DNA from: Nannochloropsis salina CCMP1776
Taxonomy: Eukaryota > Sar > Eustigmatophyceae > Eustigmatales > Monodopsidaceae
Assembly (NCBI GenBank): GCA_004565275.1
Contig: SDOX01000006.1
Location: 1,202,183 to 1,266,182, forward strand
Direction of reading: 5' to 3'
Length of the DNA: 64,000 nt
Shown here: piece after piece, positions 30,559 to 42,299 of the stretch
Layout: every line of letters starts with the position of its first letter
How positions within the stretch are numbered: the stretch's first letter is position 1
Notes under the pieces: generated by a model
Told to the model about the DNA's origin: nothing
Databases searched by the model: none
What the model saw: the letters and a program-made list of their open reading frames with translations, nothing else
Made by a program: the position numbers and the translations under genes

Positions 30559-31224
30559 ATGAGACCAAGAATAAGCATATTATGCCACCTTTTCCCATCT
30601 TTTTTCCTCGTGCTACTGCCATCCATGGTGCAAGGCTTTCTCCAAGTACCACACCAGCCCTTCATGGCCCAGGCGGGCCCCACTCACCCCCTCGGCCCAT
30701 CCCGCGCGCTCTCACCGGCCTTTTGCCAAGCGTGCTTTCATGAACATAATCATAAGGATGGTGGCCGCGAAACACGAAGACCAGGAATGCCCGTGCTGCA
30801 TTTTCCCGGATCGTTTGGATGTAATGCCGCCCTACAGCCCGTACTGAATGTGTTGGGTCCGTATTTCCCCCATACTGATGAAGACACGCCCGACAAAGAA
30901 GGGAGCGCGGACGTGCCTGAGGCAGTCGATGAGTCATTCGACGAAGAGGAAGAAGTTCTCGCCCCCACCGACACCACTTCTGCCATTTTGATCAATTTTT
31001 TTCGGGGGTACAAACGGTACATCTCCCCCCTTCTCCCGCAGGCCTGCCGCTTCTTCCCCACGTGCAGTGAGTACGCGATAGAGTCGGTTCAGAAGTTCGG
31101 GCCTGCGAAGGGGGCGGTGCTGACCGCCTGGCGGCTCCTGCGATGCAATCCGTTGGGGGGGAGAGGCTGGGATCCTCCACAATGGCCGCCGCCGGGGTGG
31201 AAGGCGGGAGGGACGGGGAGGTAG
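30559..31224 (+). CDS. YidD-family membrane protein insertion factor, probably plastid-targeted
   Basis: The YidD family (bacterial 'haemolytic domain' proteins) assists YidC/Alb3-type insertion of membrane proteins. The C-terminal about 75 residues are diagnostic: [19 protein letters not shown], then [35 protein letters not shown] and RGWDPPQWP, with the conserved Cys of the PTCS and RCNP blocks. The start at 30559 gives 221 residues and a signal peptide ([20 protein letters not shown]) whose likely cleavage VQG-FLQ places Phe at +1, as in heterokont plastid presequences. A spacer of about 90 residues with an acidic patch follows before the domain. An upstream in-frame ATG at 30493 would bury the signal peptide, so it is disfavoured. 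The thylakoid membrane, alongside ALB3, is the likely site of action. Confidence 0.82.
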   Translation: MRPRISILCHLFPSFFLVLLPSMVQGFLQVPHQPFMAQAGPTHPLGPSRALSPAFCQACFHEHNHKDGGRETRRPGMPVLHFPGSFGCNAALQPVLNVLGPYFPHTDEDTPDKEGSADVPEAVDESFDEEEEVLAPTDTTSAILINFFRGYKRYISPLLPQACRFFPTCSEYAIESVQKFGPAKGAVLTAWRLLRCNPLGGRGWDPPQWPPPGWKAGGTGR

Positions 31225-31833
31225 GGAGGGAGGAAGGGAGGGAGGGAGGGGGGGAGAGGGTGAGTACGGCTTCCTGTGAGAAACAATGCGCGCAGATTGC
31301 GACGAAGCAAAAGACTATGCCCTCTGTACCCCTTTGGGATTTCATCAGGGGGTCTATCGGCCCAGGGTGGGGGTCCAAGGCGTCATAGCAAGCGCACGTC
31401 CACCTCCAGGACATGGTGGACATAGGGATGCCAGGTTTCGCCTGTAATAGCGCCTTTGTCCTTTCCCTTGCCGTTCGTCGGATTGCTGCTGCTATTGTAT
31501 CGTTTAAGTCACCTGAATATAAATCACGGCTGCCCGCCCTTTTCAGAAGTCTCGGTAAATTAGGCACCAAGAGCCCATGCGCATTGCCCTTGGTAGCAAA
31601 CGGGTCAAATTTTGAAAAAAGCGATACACAAGCCATCGGGCCCCACGAGGGTTGGAGAAATAAAGAAGATTGTCTTCCGTCGGTACCATCACACTTCTGC
31701 TTTGGTTCATTTACTTCGTGTCTCGCCATTGCGCGTCCCTCGGCTGCCACCCCCTCAGAGAGCGACAGCAGTCTCCTCACCCACCCCGACCTCCCTCAGT
31801 GCCTCTTCCCCTCCTTTCTGTTTCCCTCCCTCC
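31225..31833. other. Convergent 3' spacer
   Basis: About 600 nt between the converging YidD and TOM70 genes. A GGGA tract begins at 31223, immediately after the YidD stop. The frame on the opposite strand through this interval has no family similarity. Confidence 0.5.
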
Positions 31834-34800
31834 CTACCCCATCAAGTCACCCGCCGTTAACCCCAATCGTTTCGCGCCATCCAATTTCGCCATTGCCAAC
31901 ACCTTAATTTGCGCAAGTTCTTCCAGATCATCTTTTGAACGGCAAATTTGCATCCCTAATGGAACAGGAAGAAAGGAAGACAGAAGGTGATGAAGAGAAA
32001 AATAGGAGGATGAGGAAGAAAAATATGACGACGCAGAACTCTTTCTCTCTCTCTCGCTCCCTGTTTCCCTCCTTGCTCCTCTCCCTTCGTTGACCCCTTT
32101 CCTCCTCTTCATTTGCTGCCTTCACCCTTCGCTTCCTCCTTCCAGTCACCCAAGGCCTACGCCTTCAATGCGGTGACGCCATGCCCCTCCCTTGCCTCCC
32201 TGTCCCCCCTTCCTCCCCTGCCGACTCACCCTTGTCGATGATCTCAAAGGCAGGTTTGCTGTCTTCCACAGTACTCACACCTTTGAACAACAAATTTGCC
32301 AGGAAGGAGTAGGCGGGCTGGTACTGCGGGTCCATTTCTATCACGTGCTGGAGTGTTTCTCGTGCCGTCACCGCGTCCTCCCCTTGCCAAGCCACGAGCG
32401 CCTGCGGGCAGGAAGGAGGGCGGGAGGGAGGGCGGGAGGGAGGGCGGGAGGGAGGGCGGGAGGGAGACAGTAAGGAAGAATCGGACTAGGGGGTGGGCCT
32501 CGTTGGCGGGACCCACTTTAATCGCCAAATGGAGCGGACAGTACCAAACCAAGGAAGAGAAGGAGAAAGCAACAGAGGGAGGGAGGGAGGGCGTACTTTG
32601 TTGATGTGCGGCATGGGGTTGGAAGGATCGAGACGAATGCTCTTTTCCAGCTCTTTCCCGGCCTCTTCCACTTTTCCTTGCATGAGCAGAAACTCGGCGT
32701 AGGCGGCGACGACGTCCGCGTTCCGAGGTGCTGCGCGCTTAGCCTGAGAAGAGGAGGGAGGGAAGGAGCGAGGGAAGGAGAGAGGGAGGGAGGGAGGGAG
32801 GTGAGTACGTGAGTTGGGGCTGGTTCTGGAAGTGTGGGTATAGGAGCAGGCGGGGAAAGTACGAGATGACTGGCGAACGACACCCAAAACGAACTGAGTC
32901 CGGGTAGGACCGCAGGCAAGGGGAAAGGCAGGACGAGGAAAAGGAAGGAGGAGGTGGAAGGGAGGGAGGGACGGAGGGAGGGAGGGAGGCCAGTACCTTC
33001 TCGATCAACTTCTCCGCCTCTGCAGTCTCGTTGCGCTGCATTTTGATGTTCATGAGGCGAATGAGGGCCACCACATTGCCTTCGTCTAGCTCCAGGCACT
33101 TGTTGAGCTCTCGCTCTGCCTCTTGCAGGCCTGGGCGGGACGGGGAGGGAAGGAGGGAGGGAGGGAGGGAGGGNNNNNNNNNNNNNNNNNNNNNNNNNNN
33201 NNNNNNNNNNNNNNNNNNNNNNNNNNNNNNNNNNNNNNNNNNNNNNNNNNNNNNNNNNNNNNNNNNNNNNNNNTGGATGGTTATGTCAGGAGAGAGGCTG
33301 TTGGAACCACCTAAAGCGTGAGTGTCTTTGGCCTCGAGAACGACAACAGGCCCCTTGAAACATCAAAATCCGTTGTTAGTGTCCACCCCACCCTACTAAA
33401 GGACATCCCCATTCTTTCCCGTTCCTCCCTCCCTCCCTCCCTCCCTCCCTCCCTCCCTCAATCCTTTCCTCCCTTATTTCCTTCCTCCTTGGTACCTTCC
33501 TCCGTCATTTTCCCCGACATCCAGAATTGACACCTCCACAGATAGACAAAGGCACTCGTGGGCGATGTTTCCCGCGCTTTTTCCAACAAAACCTTGGCCT
33601 CCTACGGACAGGAGGAAGGAAGGGCGGGAGGGAGGGAGGGAGGAGGAAAACGGGTGGTGGATGCCCTTTAGTAGGATTGTTGCGGGCATGGGACCAGTAC
33701 AGCGAGGAGGGATAACTCAAGGTACGGAAAACAACTATCGAAGGCCGTGTCCGGGCGGCAAAAGGCGGGAAATCAAGGCGGCGGGGGGGTCCGCCTACAG
33801 AGTCTAGAGGGCGAGGGGAGAGCCTACCTCGAGCTCGCTCCGGTCCAGATGCAGACATCCCCGCTTGATGAGGAGTTCGGGAGAGTCAGGGTTCAGGTTA
33901 CTGCTATGCTCTAGTACCTAGGGAGGTGGACGGGGGGGAGGAAGTCGTGGGTGGGCCTGGGTTCTAGAAAAAGACGAGGGAAGGAGGAAGGGAGGGAAGG
34001 AGGGAGGGACGGAGGGAGGGAGGGACGGAGGGAGGGACGGGTGGAGGGACTAACTTTACGGGCTTCGTCCAAGTCATGTTTAAGGTGAAGGAAAGTCCCC
34101 GCCCACGAGAAAAGATTCGCTTGCTCCTCCTCCGTGGGGAGAGAGGCACCTGGAAAGGAGGAGGGAGGGTAGGAGGCAGGGAGAGAGGGAGGGAGGGAGG
34201 ACGAGATCAACATCCATGAATGGTTCAAGTAACGCAAGCACTTATGGAGATTGGGCTACAGAGTAGCTTTGCTGAAAAAAAGGGGGGGCACCGGAGCGAG
34301 GGTAAGAGGGAGGAAGGGAGGGAGGGAGGGAGAGAGGGAGGGAGGGAGGGAGGGAGGGAGGACGACCTTCTTCGCGCGCCAACCGAACCGCATCCATGAG
34401 GTCCTCGTTGGCCTTGGAGAATTGTTGGTGGGCGATACGGCTGAGCGCCCGTTCAAAATGAAGCGGGAGGCTGGAGGAAGGGGAGGAGGAAGGGGGGAGG
34501 GCGTTCAACTCGGCTGTGATCTGCTCGGCCTGCGATAAGAGAGGGCGTGGGAGGGAAAGGGAGGAGGATGCAAAGGTTCAAGAGATTTAGGAGACAGCCG
34601 CCGACAATGTAAAATTGGCTCACAGGTATGCCCGCTTTTCCCTTTCCCTCCACCTCTCCCTCCCTCCCTCCTTTCCTCCCTCCCACCCTCCCTTCCTACC
34701 TCCCGCAGAGAGGACAAGCGCCCTCGCAACTCCTGGTAGGAAGGAAGGAGGTTCAGGACTTGCTGAATGGTATAGGCAGAAGGAAGGGATTTGTTGGCGG

Positions 34801-37072
34801 ACAACTTGTTCCCGGCCGCCTGGAGGGAGGGAGGGAGGGAGGGAGGGGGGAAGAGGAGGGAGAAAGGGAGGGAGGGAGGGAAAGGGGAAATGTTCCAGGA
34901 GATAAACGAGGTTTGTCGAAAGTGCCAGAATGGAGGCGAGTATACAATAAAAAGCGCGACAGTCGAGTGGTAGAAGGCGAGGAAAAAGGAGAGGAAGGGA
35001 GGGAGGGCGGGAGGGAGGGAGGGGGGAAAGGAGGGGGTTAGGGAGGGAGGGAGGGGGGGAAGGAGGGGGCAAGGAAGGGAGGGAGGGGGAGAAGGAGGGG
35101 GCAAGGGAGGGAGGGAGGACACGCCACGGACCTCCATGTCCTCGATCATTTTTCGGGCTGCTTTCTTCGCCACATCGTCCAGATTTGAGGGGGGAAGGAG
35201 CTGCATGTTTTGGGCAGCAGAAGGGTTCACGCGCACCTTGCCAGGGAGAGAAGGAAGGGGGGAAGGGAGGGAGGGAGGGAGGGATGGAGGAAGGGGAGGA
35301 GAAAGATGAATGAGGCACACGCAGGCTTCGTGGGTCTGAGCAATGGCTTCATTTTCCAAACCGGTCGCTGACACTACTCCACGCGTTCTTCTATTCTTTC
35401 CCCCTTCCTTTTCCCACCTGCCATTTATAGGCCTCCATATCCAGAAGGAAGGTGACCATCAGCTCGACCAAAGCCGCATGGTACTGGCCCTTCTCCAGGA
35501 GCAGGTCCAAAATGCGCTGTGTGGAGGTGGCAAGGGAGGGCGGGAGGGAGGGCGGGAGGGAGGGAAAGACGGAAAGGTGGGCCTCGTCGGAGTGTATTTG
35601 TTCTAGCCTCCGACCTCCTTGCAAGTCTCACGTTCCGTCCCTCCTTCCCTTCCTCCCTCCCGCCCTTCCTCCCTCCCTCCCGCCCTTCCTCCCTCCCTCC
35701 CTCCTGCCCACCTTCCTCCGTTTCTGAACTTTCTCCTTGCTCTTGGACGGTCCTGCACCCAGGGCCTTGAGGATAGTGGCACAGTCATCCAGAGCTTCGG
35801 CGTACTGCCCGAGCCTGGGAGGGAAGGAGGGAAGGAGGGAGGAAGGGAGGGAGGGAGGGAGGGAGCTTCAGAGGAGACGCGAGCCAACGATTTTGACTTT
35901 TACAATGGACATTTGATCCTGAGATTCCATGAAAGCGGGGACCGACCTTCGTCTATGGGATTAGGAAAGAAAATAAAGCAAGAAGAAGGGCAGCAGGGAA
36001 GGAAGGAAGGAGGGAAGGAGGGAAGGAGGGAAGGAGGGAAGGAGGGAAGGAGGGAAGGAGGGAAGGAGGGAAGGAGGGAAGGAGGGAAGGAGGGAAGGAG
36101 GGAAGGAGGGAAGGAGGGCAGGAGCGGCTTTTTCCCCGACACGCACCGTTCGTAGCAAGCACTCCTGTTGGAAAGGAGTGTGTTTTGCTGATTGCTGACG
36201 CCAGCCAAGTTCCTCCCGAGCTCAAGGGCCTTGTTGAATCCTTGCAGAGCATCTGTGTAGTTGCCGGCTTTGAAGGCCTCCACGGCCTGGGAGAGGGGAG
36301 GGCCCGGGCAGGTCGAAGGGGGGGAAAGGAGGGGAGATCAGTAACGTCAGCACTACGACACCTTGTTTTATTCCGTCTTTTTTAAAAGGCAATGCGTGGA
36401 AGCTCTAAACCGTGGCCTCCATGGGCCTTGCCCAGTGGAACCTCCTTCCTGAGGGATCATTAATCCCCCTTCACTCCCCGTCCTCCCTCCTCCTCCATTG
36501 CTCTTCGATGCCTGCCCTCCTGCCGCCTCTCCTTGCGTCCCGCACCTCCTCTTTCAGCCTACCTTGGCCCCCCACTCCTCGTACTCTCTCTCCTCCACGC
36601 CCTTAATGTCCACGTCGCGCCCCTCGGCCGTTGCTTCTACTCCCTGTGCATCATCAGGGTTCAGGTGTGTAACGATAAGTGTGTGGGATGGACGCGGTAC
36701 AGTGTGACAGTTCTGCTGCATGGCGATAGATGTGATTTTTTAACGTAATGAAGAGCGCATTCAATGCGTGTCTGATCGTTCCCCTGCAATCATCCACCCA
36801 ACGACTCGAGTCGCGTCAGCGTGACCTCCTCACCTATCCAGCAAACGACTCCATGAACGTACCTTCGTGTCATTTTGCTCCTTTGCCGAGCGCTCCTCAT
36901 CTTTTTTCTCAGGAGGAGGGGGTGGAAGGAGATTGAAGCGGAGGGCGGGCCGGAAATACATGAGTCCGAGTAAGGCCGTCGTGGTGGCAAGCAGGAAACA
37001 AAAAAGGAGGCTTTTGACGTTCATTTTCTTCAATGGCGACGATGATAAGGCCAATGTCAAAGGAGGCGACAT
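31834..37072 (-). CDS. TOM70: Mitochondrial import receptor TOM70, 15 exons
   Basis: Outer-membrane receptor that accepts chaperone-bound carrier preproteins. Exons (right to left): 37072-36863, 36643-36563, 36286-36147, 35814-35712, 35516-35418, 35236-35132, 34819-34700, 34529-34367, 34149-34055, 33917-33828, 33601-33496, 33130-32997, 32743-32597, 32401-32230, 31955-31834. Every junction is phase-consistent; total 628 residues, normal for TOM70. There is an N-terminal membrane anchor (SLLFCFLLATTTALLGLMYF), then a clamp-type TPR (EWGAKAVEAFKAGNYTDALQGF, LLSNRSACYERLGQYAEALDD), a central LPSAYTIQQVLNLLPSY block and a C-terminal TPR array (ELLIKRGCLHLD, NADVVAAYAEFLLMQGKVEEA, NPMPHINKALVAWQGE) ending KLDGAKRLGLTAGDLMG. 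The start is the first ATG; Met17 is an alternative. Most introns carry C-rich TCCC repeats on the sense strand. The second N gap falls inside the intron before 33130 and does not disturb the frame. Confidence 0.88.
32411..32466. repeat. 12-nt repeat (GGGCGGGAGGGA)n
   Basis: About four copies of a 12-nt unit just upstream (sense direction) of the acceptor of a TOM70 exon, where it forms a C-rich tract. The same unit recurs at about 44967-45003 within threonine synthase coding sequence. Confidence 0.85.
33174..33273. other. Assembly gap of 100 N in a TOM70 intron
   Basis: Exactly 100 N following a GGGA tract. The flanking exons (33601-33496 and 33130-32997) join in phase without missing TPR sequence, so only intron length is unknown. 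Confidence 0.95.
36000..36118. repeat. 8-nt minisatellite (AAGGAGGG)n in a TOM70 intron
   Basis: About 14 near-perfect copies of an 8-nt purine unit on the + strand. On the TOM70 sense strand it is a CCCTCCTT pyrimidine tract lying after a donor. Confidence 0.9.
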
Positions 37073-38372
37073 CCTGTAAGAGTACTGACGCTATATTAAG
37101 CTCTGCAGAGACGAGAAAGGTAGGGAATGCAGTGGGTAAAGATAGCAAGTCTGGGCTTGTAGCACTTGTTCGATTCCTGCATAAATGTGCCTGAGACACC
37201 GACAATTTGCTTTGAGGAGCCGCGAGCTAGACCCCCATACCGTCCCCTCCTTGTGCACCCTCATACACAATCCACGGGCTAGAAATAGCCTGCAGTGATG
37301 CACTGAGGTCATCGCGCGACGTGTTTTGCCCTGGCATCTCAGCAATACTTGACGCGGCTGGGTAACCGTTGAGATATTTCAGACCTCCCCCACGGCCCAT
37401 ATTACGTAGGCGTGGCGCCCCGAGAAAAACACATAAATACGCCCTTTGGCGCACGAGTACGGTTTAGAGGCCCTAAAATGCACTTTTAATGGCTGGTAGT
37501 GTATATATTACCAGAAGGCATTGTCTTTGTCACTAATTATCTACCCCGTTTCGTGCTTGGAAGTCTCTACACCACGATCGCCCTATGTCCCTCACTGTTG
37601 TAACATACGAAAATAGGCCCCTCTCCGATGGCAACTTTTACCGCAGCCACCCCAGCACCAACTAGAGAATGCTTTCCATGGCGAAATTTTTTGGTGGCCA
37701 TCAGCTTTCGTGCCCGGCGACCGTCGGAAGTAGCAGCTATGGGCCTGCAAGAAAGGCACCGACACCCCCAGCGTTTTCTGCGTGAGTGGCTCGAAAAAAT
37801 GATGAAATGTTGCAGACCTTTTGAACGAATTTCTCACGTCACAACTCTGATTTCCTGTTCTTTATCACCCTCTCGCATAGCATGGTGGAATGGAAGCGAT
37901 CATGTCGGTGTAGAAAATGCGCCGCGCCGTGGAACCGAGGGGCAGCTCCGAAGCCGGGCGGAAGATGGACAGTCCGGAGTGGGAAAAGTCGGTGCGTTGA
38001 TAGAGAATCAAATCATAAAGATGACCCTTTTTCCGAACTAAAGCAGACACTAAGGTGAAAGAGAAGTGAGCCCTCGTGCGTGACCTCCAGGAGATGTGAC
38101 GCTTGCCAGTTGGGGGCTCGAATTCTCCTCCTGTCTTCTTACCCTCTCTCACAGTGGACACACCGCCCCCCCCCCCCACTCCGGCATTTTCTTTCAACTT
38201 TCACACGTCTCCTGCAGGCCGTGAGGAAACAATACGGACTCGGGCATTCGTCGAAACCGGCGCCGCGTTCCACGCTGCGATTTCCCTAACGAAAGGATCG
38301 GAATGTGGCGGTTCAGTCTGTCCTGGGGATGCCACCGTAACCCCCTTTCCGACCCCACGCACCAGGGTGATA
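37073..38372. other. Divergent spacer, nothing recognised
   Basis: About 1.3 kb between TOM70 and the F-box gene. A candidate acceptor (CTCCTGCAG) near 38217 and the continuing open frame from 38103 suggest the F-box gene may have an upstream exon here. Confidence 0.4.
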
Positions 38373-39574
38373 ATGTGGCAATTTATTTCCTCTTTCCACA
38401 TATTCAAAAAGAGCGGAGCCTGCGACGACGAAGCGACTAAGACGTGCTATCCACACCCCTCGCTCGCATCCTCCCTCGACCCCACCCCCGCGCCAACTTC
38501 TTGTCCTCTTCCCTTTCCCTCCGTCCTGCCTTCGTCCACCGTTTCCTATGTCTCGTCGCTCGCTCCTCCCCCCTTTGATTCTCCTCCCAAACCCCTTAAT
38601 TTCTGTTACCTTCCCGACGATTTATGGCGCGAAATCGCCTCCCACCTCTCCTTGCGGACCCTCCTCCTCTTCTCCCGTCTATGCCGCCGTACAGTACACA
38701 TCCGCCCCCCTCTTCTCGAACGCTGGCTCCGAGAACGGCACGGTATAGTCCTTCGAGAAGGAGAGAGGGGCGGGTTGGAAAAGGGGTCCACCCGGGCCCT
38801 GGCCGTCGTGCGCTTTGTGCAAGGAGAGGTGATCGCCTGTCGAAAAGGCATGCTCAGCGTTGCCCCACCTCCACCTGCGCTCCTCCCTCCACCACCAGCA
38901 ATATCTCCTTCCCACCCTCCGTCATTCCCTCCGGCCCCACCAAACGCGACCAATATCCCTCAAGCCTTCCACACGGACTCGAATCATCCCCCTGAATCCA
39001 GCCTCCCGCACGCCCTCCCCCAGCCCCTTCGTCTCTCTGATCTATTTGGGACCGCATTCAACAGAGGGAGGGAGCTTCAAAACGTGGCTGTCACCTGGAA
39101 AGGAATGGCCTTCAGTAGTCGGCGCCGCTTGGCGGGAAGACGGGGGACAGGGGAGGACGGGGAGGAGGAAGGGGTGAAAATATTGCCCTGGCGCTCCATC
39201 ATGGGTACGTCCCCCATAAAAATGATAGAATTTAAAAAATAGATGATCACAAGACCGACGAGAAATGGCGAACACATGAGGATGAATGTTGCCAAACGCA
39301 CGCCAGACCTTACCGGTTCCACTTCCTCCCTCCCTCCTTCCTCTTTTCGCGGTCACTCCCAGGCTGGATCACCGTTCTTCCCACCCAGACATGCCCGGGG
39401 CAAATCAAGATCGTCTCAACCCTTCCCCCAGCCTGGAACAAGAGGGGACGGACGAGAAAAGCGGCCTACATTCTACTCTCCTTGGACGCGCCGCAGTTGC
39501 TGCACAGCCGGATGATCACTTTTTGTAAGAAGAGGGAGGGAGGGAGGGAAAGAGGAGAGGGAAAGGATGGTTGA
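38373..39574 (+). CDS. F-box-like protein, two exons
   Basis: Exons 38373-39204 and 39363-39574 (donor ATGG|GTACGT, acceptor CACTCCCAG, phase match) give 347 residues. Residues about 77-107 (NFCYLPDDLWREIASHLSLR, then TLLLFSRLCRR) match the F-box consensus LPxxLWxEIxxxL, so the protein probably docks a target to an SCF ubiquitin ligase through SKP1. The rest has Pro/Ser-rich linkers and, towards the end, a more ordered segment spanning the intron (LQNVAVTWKGMAF, ILPWRSIMGWITVLPTQ, AAYILLSLDAPQLLHSRMI). Without the splice the frame stops at 39242. The start is uncertain: the frame is open to 38103, but the upstream residues look non-conserved. Confidence 0.55.
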
Positions 39575-41615
39575 TAAGCGTTGGTCGTGCTGGTGATGGT
39601 GGCCAGGGCGTGAGATGATGTTCACGGTCGTCGTGGAGAGTCATGCGAGAGGACGGAAATGGGAAGTGCAGCTACGTCTGGTTACACAACCCCTTTGAGC
39701 ACAGGGATGTCATCGAAGTGCTGTTTGTTCTAGTTTTAAAACCTCGATCGATTGTTCTAAAAGGGCTTTCATTGGTTCGCACAGGCGAGGCGCATGCTCG
39801 GAGTTATCACACAGACGGCGACTCTTGGGTTTTCATGCGGGAAGGTCTGGTGGGAGGCAACCAAAATCATGGAGGAAAATAAATTGAAACGTTACAAAGC
39901 ACAGATGTAAAGTAAATACCACCGGGCGAAGCAGGAGTACACGGCTCAGGTGAATGATCGATAAATGAAGAGTGGTTAGCAAAGTAACGGTCCCTCACCT
40001 CTGGCAAATAGACTACGAAAAGGAGAGGATGGTGTACGCTCAAGGTCTACGAAAACGCGATTTTCTCGCTCGTCGTGGTATAAAAAAGAGTAATGTTAGA
40101 ACAATCACTTCGGAAAAGCATGTAGATCTCAGGAACAAACAAACAGTCCGTCATGGGACGGGAGCGAAGGGGGGGACTAGCAGGGTTGCGGATGACGTCG
40201 AATATCACGAAGATAAAGAAAGAAAACTGTGAATCAAGCAAATATTTAGGCCTGTCAGAGACTTCACCGTGTGGGATAGATGCTGCATGGTTCATTGAGA
40301 GCATGGATAGGGGAACTAGCACTATGGCCATACATCATACAGTAGCCAAGAAGAAAAGGCACTGTGAAGTAAGGAAAAGTTGGACGAAAAATCAAAGAAT
40401 CACGCTTTTGTAAAGACAAATTTCGTAATCAGCTGTCAGACAATTGACTCTGCATTCACATTGGGGAATGCCAAGGGAATGAAAACGTGGGTGGTAGCAA
40501 CTGATGTCTCCCATGGTTCTTGGATGGATAAGTCATGTGCACAACTACCGCAAAATTTTCCTGATTACATCTGCGTACATAAAGCATAGTCAATGCAATA
40601 TTTAGCTCTGTATGCGCCTTAAAAGTACCATTGAAACAGGTCTTATGGGGTTTCATGCGCCGTCACGCGTAAGACTAAGTCCCTTACGATTGTACACCAC
40701 GTAAGGATGACATTCCTCTTACTCCCCCGGTTATGACCTCACAGTAGGCTTAACGGTTATAATTTCGTGCTCCAGTGTGAAGTTGAAACCAACGAATGTT
40801 GCGTCGACGTCGGCAAGGGCCAGGGCGAACAACATTGATCCTACCCGCAGGTAAGGAGACAACATGGTAAATTCTTCCGCCACTTTAAAACAAATTCTTC
40901 TAAATACCGCTTAAATGATAAATATATGGAAATTTATACGTCGTAAATTTTTTATATTTTTCAATCATCATTGAAATAGTCTCAGGGGACGCTAGGAGGT
41001 CGTGTCTGGAAAGGAACATTTTAAATGCCGACAACTATGGTACAGTATAATTTTGCTTTTAGGGTTTAAATCTGACTTGAAATAAGAAATTCAATCGAGG
41101 TATCGTATTGAAAGGACACAAATATAGAGAGTATGTGTATTCCATTTGATGCTCTTGGCTGAAAGGCGTGCAGGCCCTCCGGGAGAGAGCATAACTTGTA
41201 AAAAGGTTTGTTTCAACAACAACTCCACCAATTTTACGACTGATCGGTACTTTTCCCCCTTTTTATATCGTACCAATATCTTGCAGGCTTCCCCCCCAAA
41301 AAAAACACTCCCATGACTCCGCAGCAAGAATCCAAAAAGGCCCCAAAACGCAGGGGGGGGTCCGTTCAAGAAATTTCTCAGGCCCATCCCGATCGGAGAG
41401 TCTTCCCCCCAGCGATCCAGTGTTATGGTGGACAACTTAATTTTGGTGACAACTCCGTGGTAGGCACCGCGGTACTTGGCAACGGAGCATGCAAGGGTCT
41501 ATTTCCTTCTGTAGGATGTGGTGAGGAAAGTTGTGGAAGGGTTGATGGTGGTTTTAAATCGTGGTATGTGTGGTCACGGGTGCTATGGTTACGTTGAAGC
41601 CCGCAGGCTGGGGAC
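39575..41615. other. AT-rich intergenic region, nothing recognised
   Basis: 2 kb with AT-rich stretches (for example 40900-40980) and only short frames. No RNA gene, repeat family or mobile element was identified. Confidence 0.5.
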
Positions 41616-42299
41616 TTGAGGAGGACGCTAGGCCGAACTACAGTTTCGCAACTCCTCCCTTTTTATGACTTTGCGCCGGAAACACTTCTCATACATGCTT
41701 TGATACACCCTTGCATTTTGGTCCACAGAGGCCCTTACCGGCCGGGGCTTTGGCACGTCGAGCCGCTAGCCCTTCGTCCCTCCCTCTATCTCCCTTCCTC
41801 CGTCCCTCCTCCACCCCTTGCCTGTCCTATGCCGGGTCTCCTTGTGACACCAGCTCCTTCCAATCCGACGCGGTTGGGCCATGCTCCATTGCCCTCCACA
41901 CAACCGATCCCCATCGTGCGTTCCTCCACGGCCGAACAGAAACATCGCGCCCATCATGGGAGTTACCGGCACGTTTCATTTTCCGACCACTATTCTGGGT
42001 CTCCCGGGCACGGCATGGGTTCCTTGATTCGTCTAGCACAGGTGGTATTTGAGCACTGGCAGCACAAACATTCCCCGCCCGCCGTGCCCGCCGGTGCGGT
42101 TTCCATTTCTCCCGTGCGTGGCCGTCCCCGAAATAAACCACGGCCGTCTCCCATCGTGACGGGCGGGGCCGGAGGAAGCGACAAGAAGAAGAAAAGTGCG
42201 ATGGGCGAAGCGAGAGGGGAGGGACGGGGGGAAAGTAAGAAGGTGGGGACGTACGCACCTGCCCCCGGGCCCCGTCAGGGCACTCGCGCCGAGGAGTGA
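41616..42299 (+). CDS. Weak hypothetical ORF, 227 aa
   Basis: An open frame of Pro/Ser/Arg-rich sequence. The most protein-like part is near residues 105-155 (HHGSYRHVSFSDHYSG, GMGSLIRLAQVVFEHWQHKH), followed by a basic tail (RPRNKPRPSP, DKKKKSAMGEARG). A TTTTGGTCCACAG acceptor-like site at about 41728 suggests the frame may be the last exon of a longer gene. No family is recognised, and it could be non-coding. Confidence 0.3.
   Translation: MRRTLGRTTVSQLLPFYDFAPETLLIHALIHPCILVHRGPYRPGLWHVEPLALRPSLYLPSSVPPPPLACPMPGLLVTPAPSNPTRLGHAPLPSTQPIPIVRSSTAEQKHRAHHGSYRHVSFSDHYSGSPGHGMGSLIRLAQVVFEHWQHKHSPPAVPAGAVSISPVRGRPRNKPRPSPIVTGGAGGSDKKKKSAMGEARGEGRGESKKVGTYAPAPGPRQGTRAEE

Noticed and set aside
30992-31780. 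262-codon minus-strand frame opposite YidD and into the 3' spacer
   Set aside because: Half of it is antisense to the conserved YidD domain and the remainder lacks any family signal or splice support.
32407-32470. Regular 12-nt repeat resembling a short direct-repeat array
   Set aside because: Repeats are contiguous with no unique spacers, so it is a minisatellite and not a CRISPR array.
34505-35374. Long frames on either strand across the TOM70 introns (Pro-Pro-Ser-Leu or Gly-Arg-Glu-Gly composition)
   Set aside because: TCCC and GGGA repeats have no stop codons in several frames, so these ORFs arise automatically; TOM70 exons embedded in them account for the conserved parts.
37160-37200. 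tRNA-like T-arm (TTCGATTC)
   Set aside because: The flanking bases do not pair into a T-stem and no acceptor or anticodon arms could be formed.
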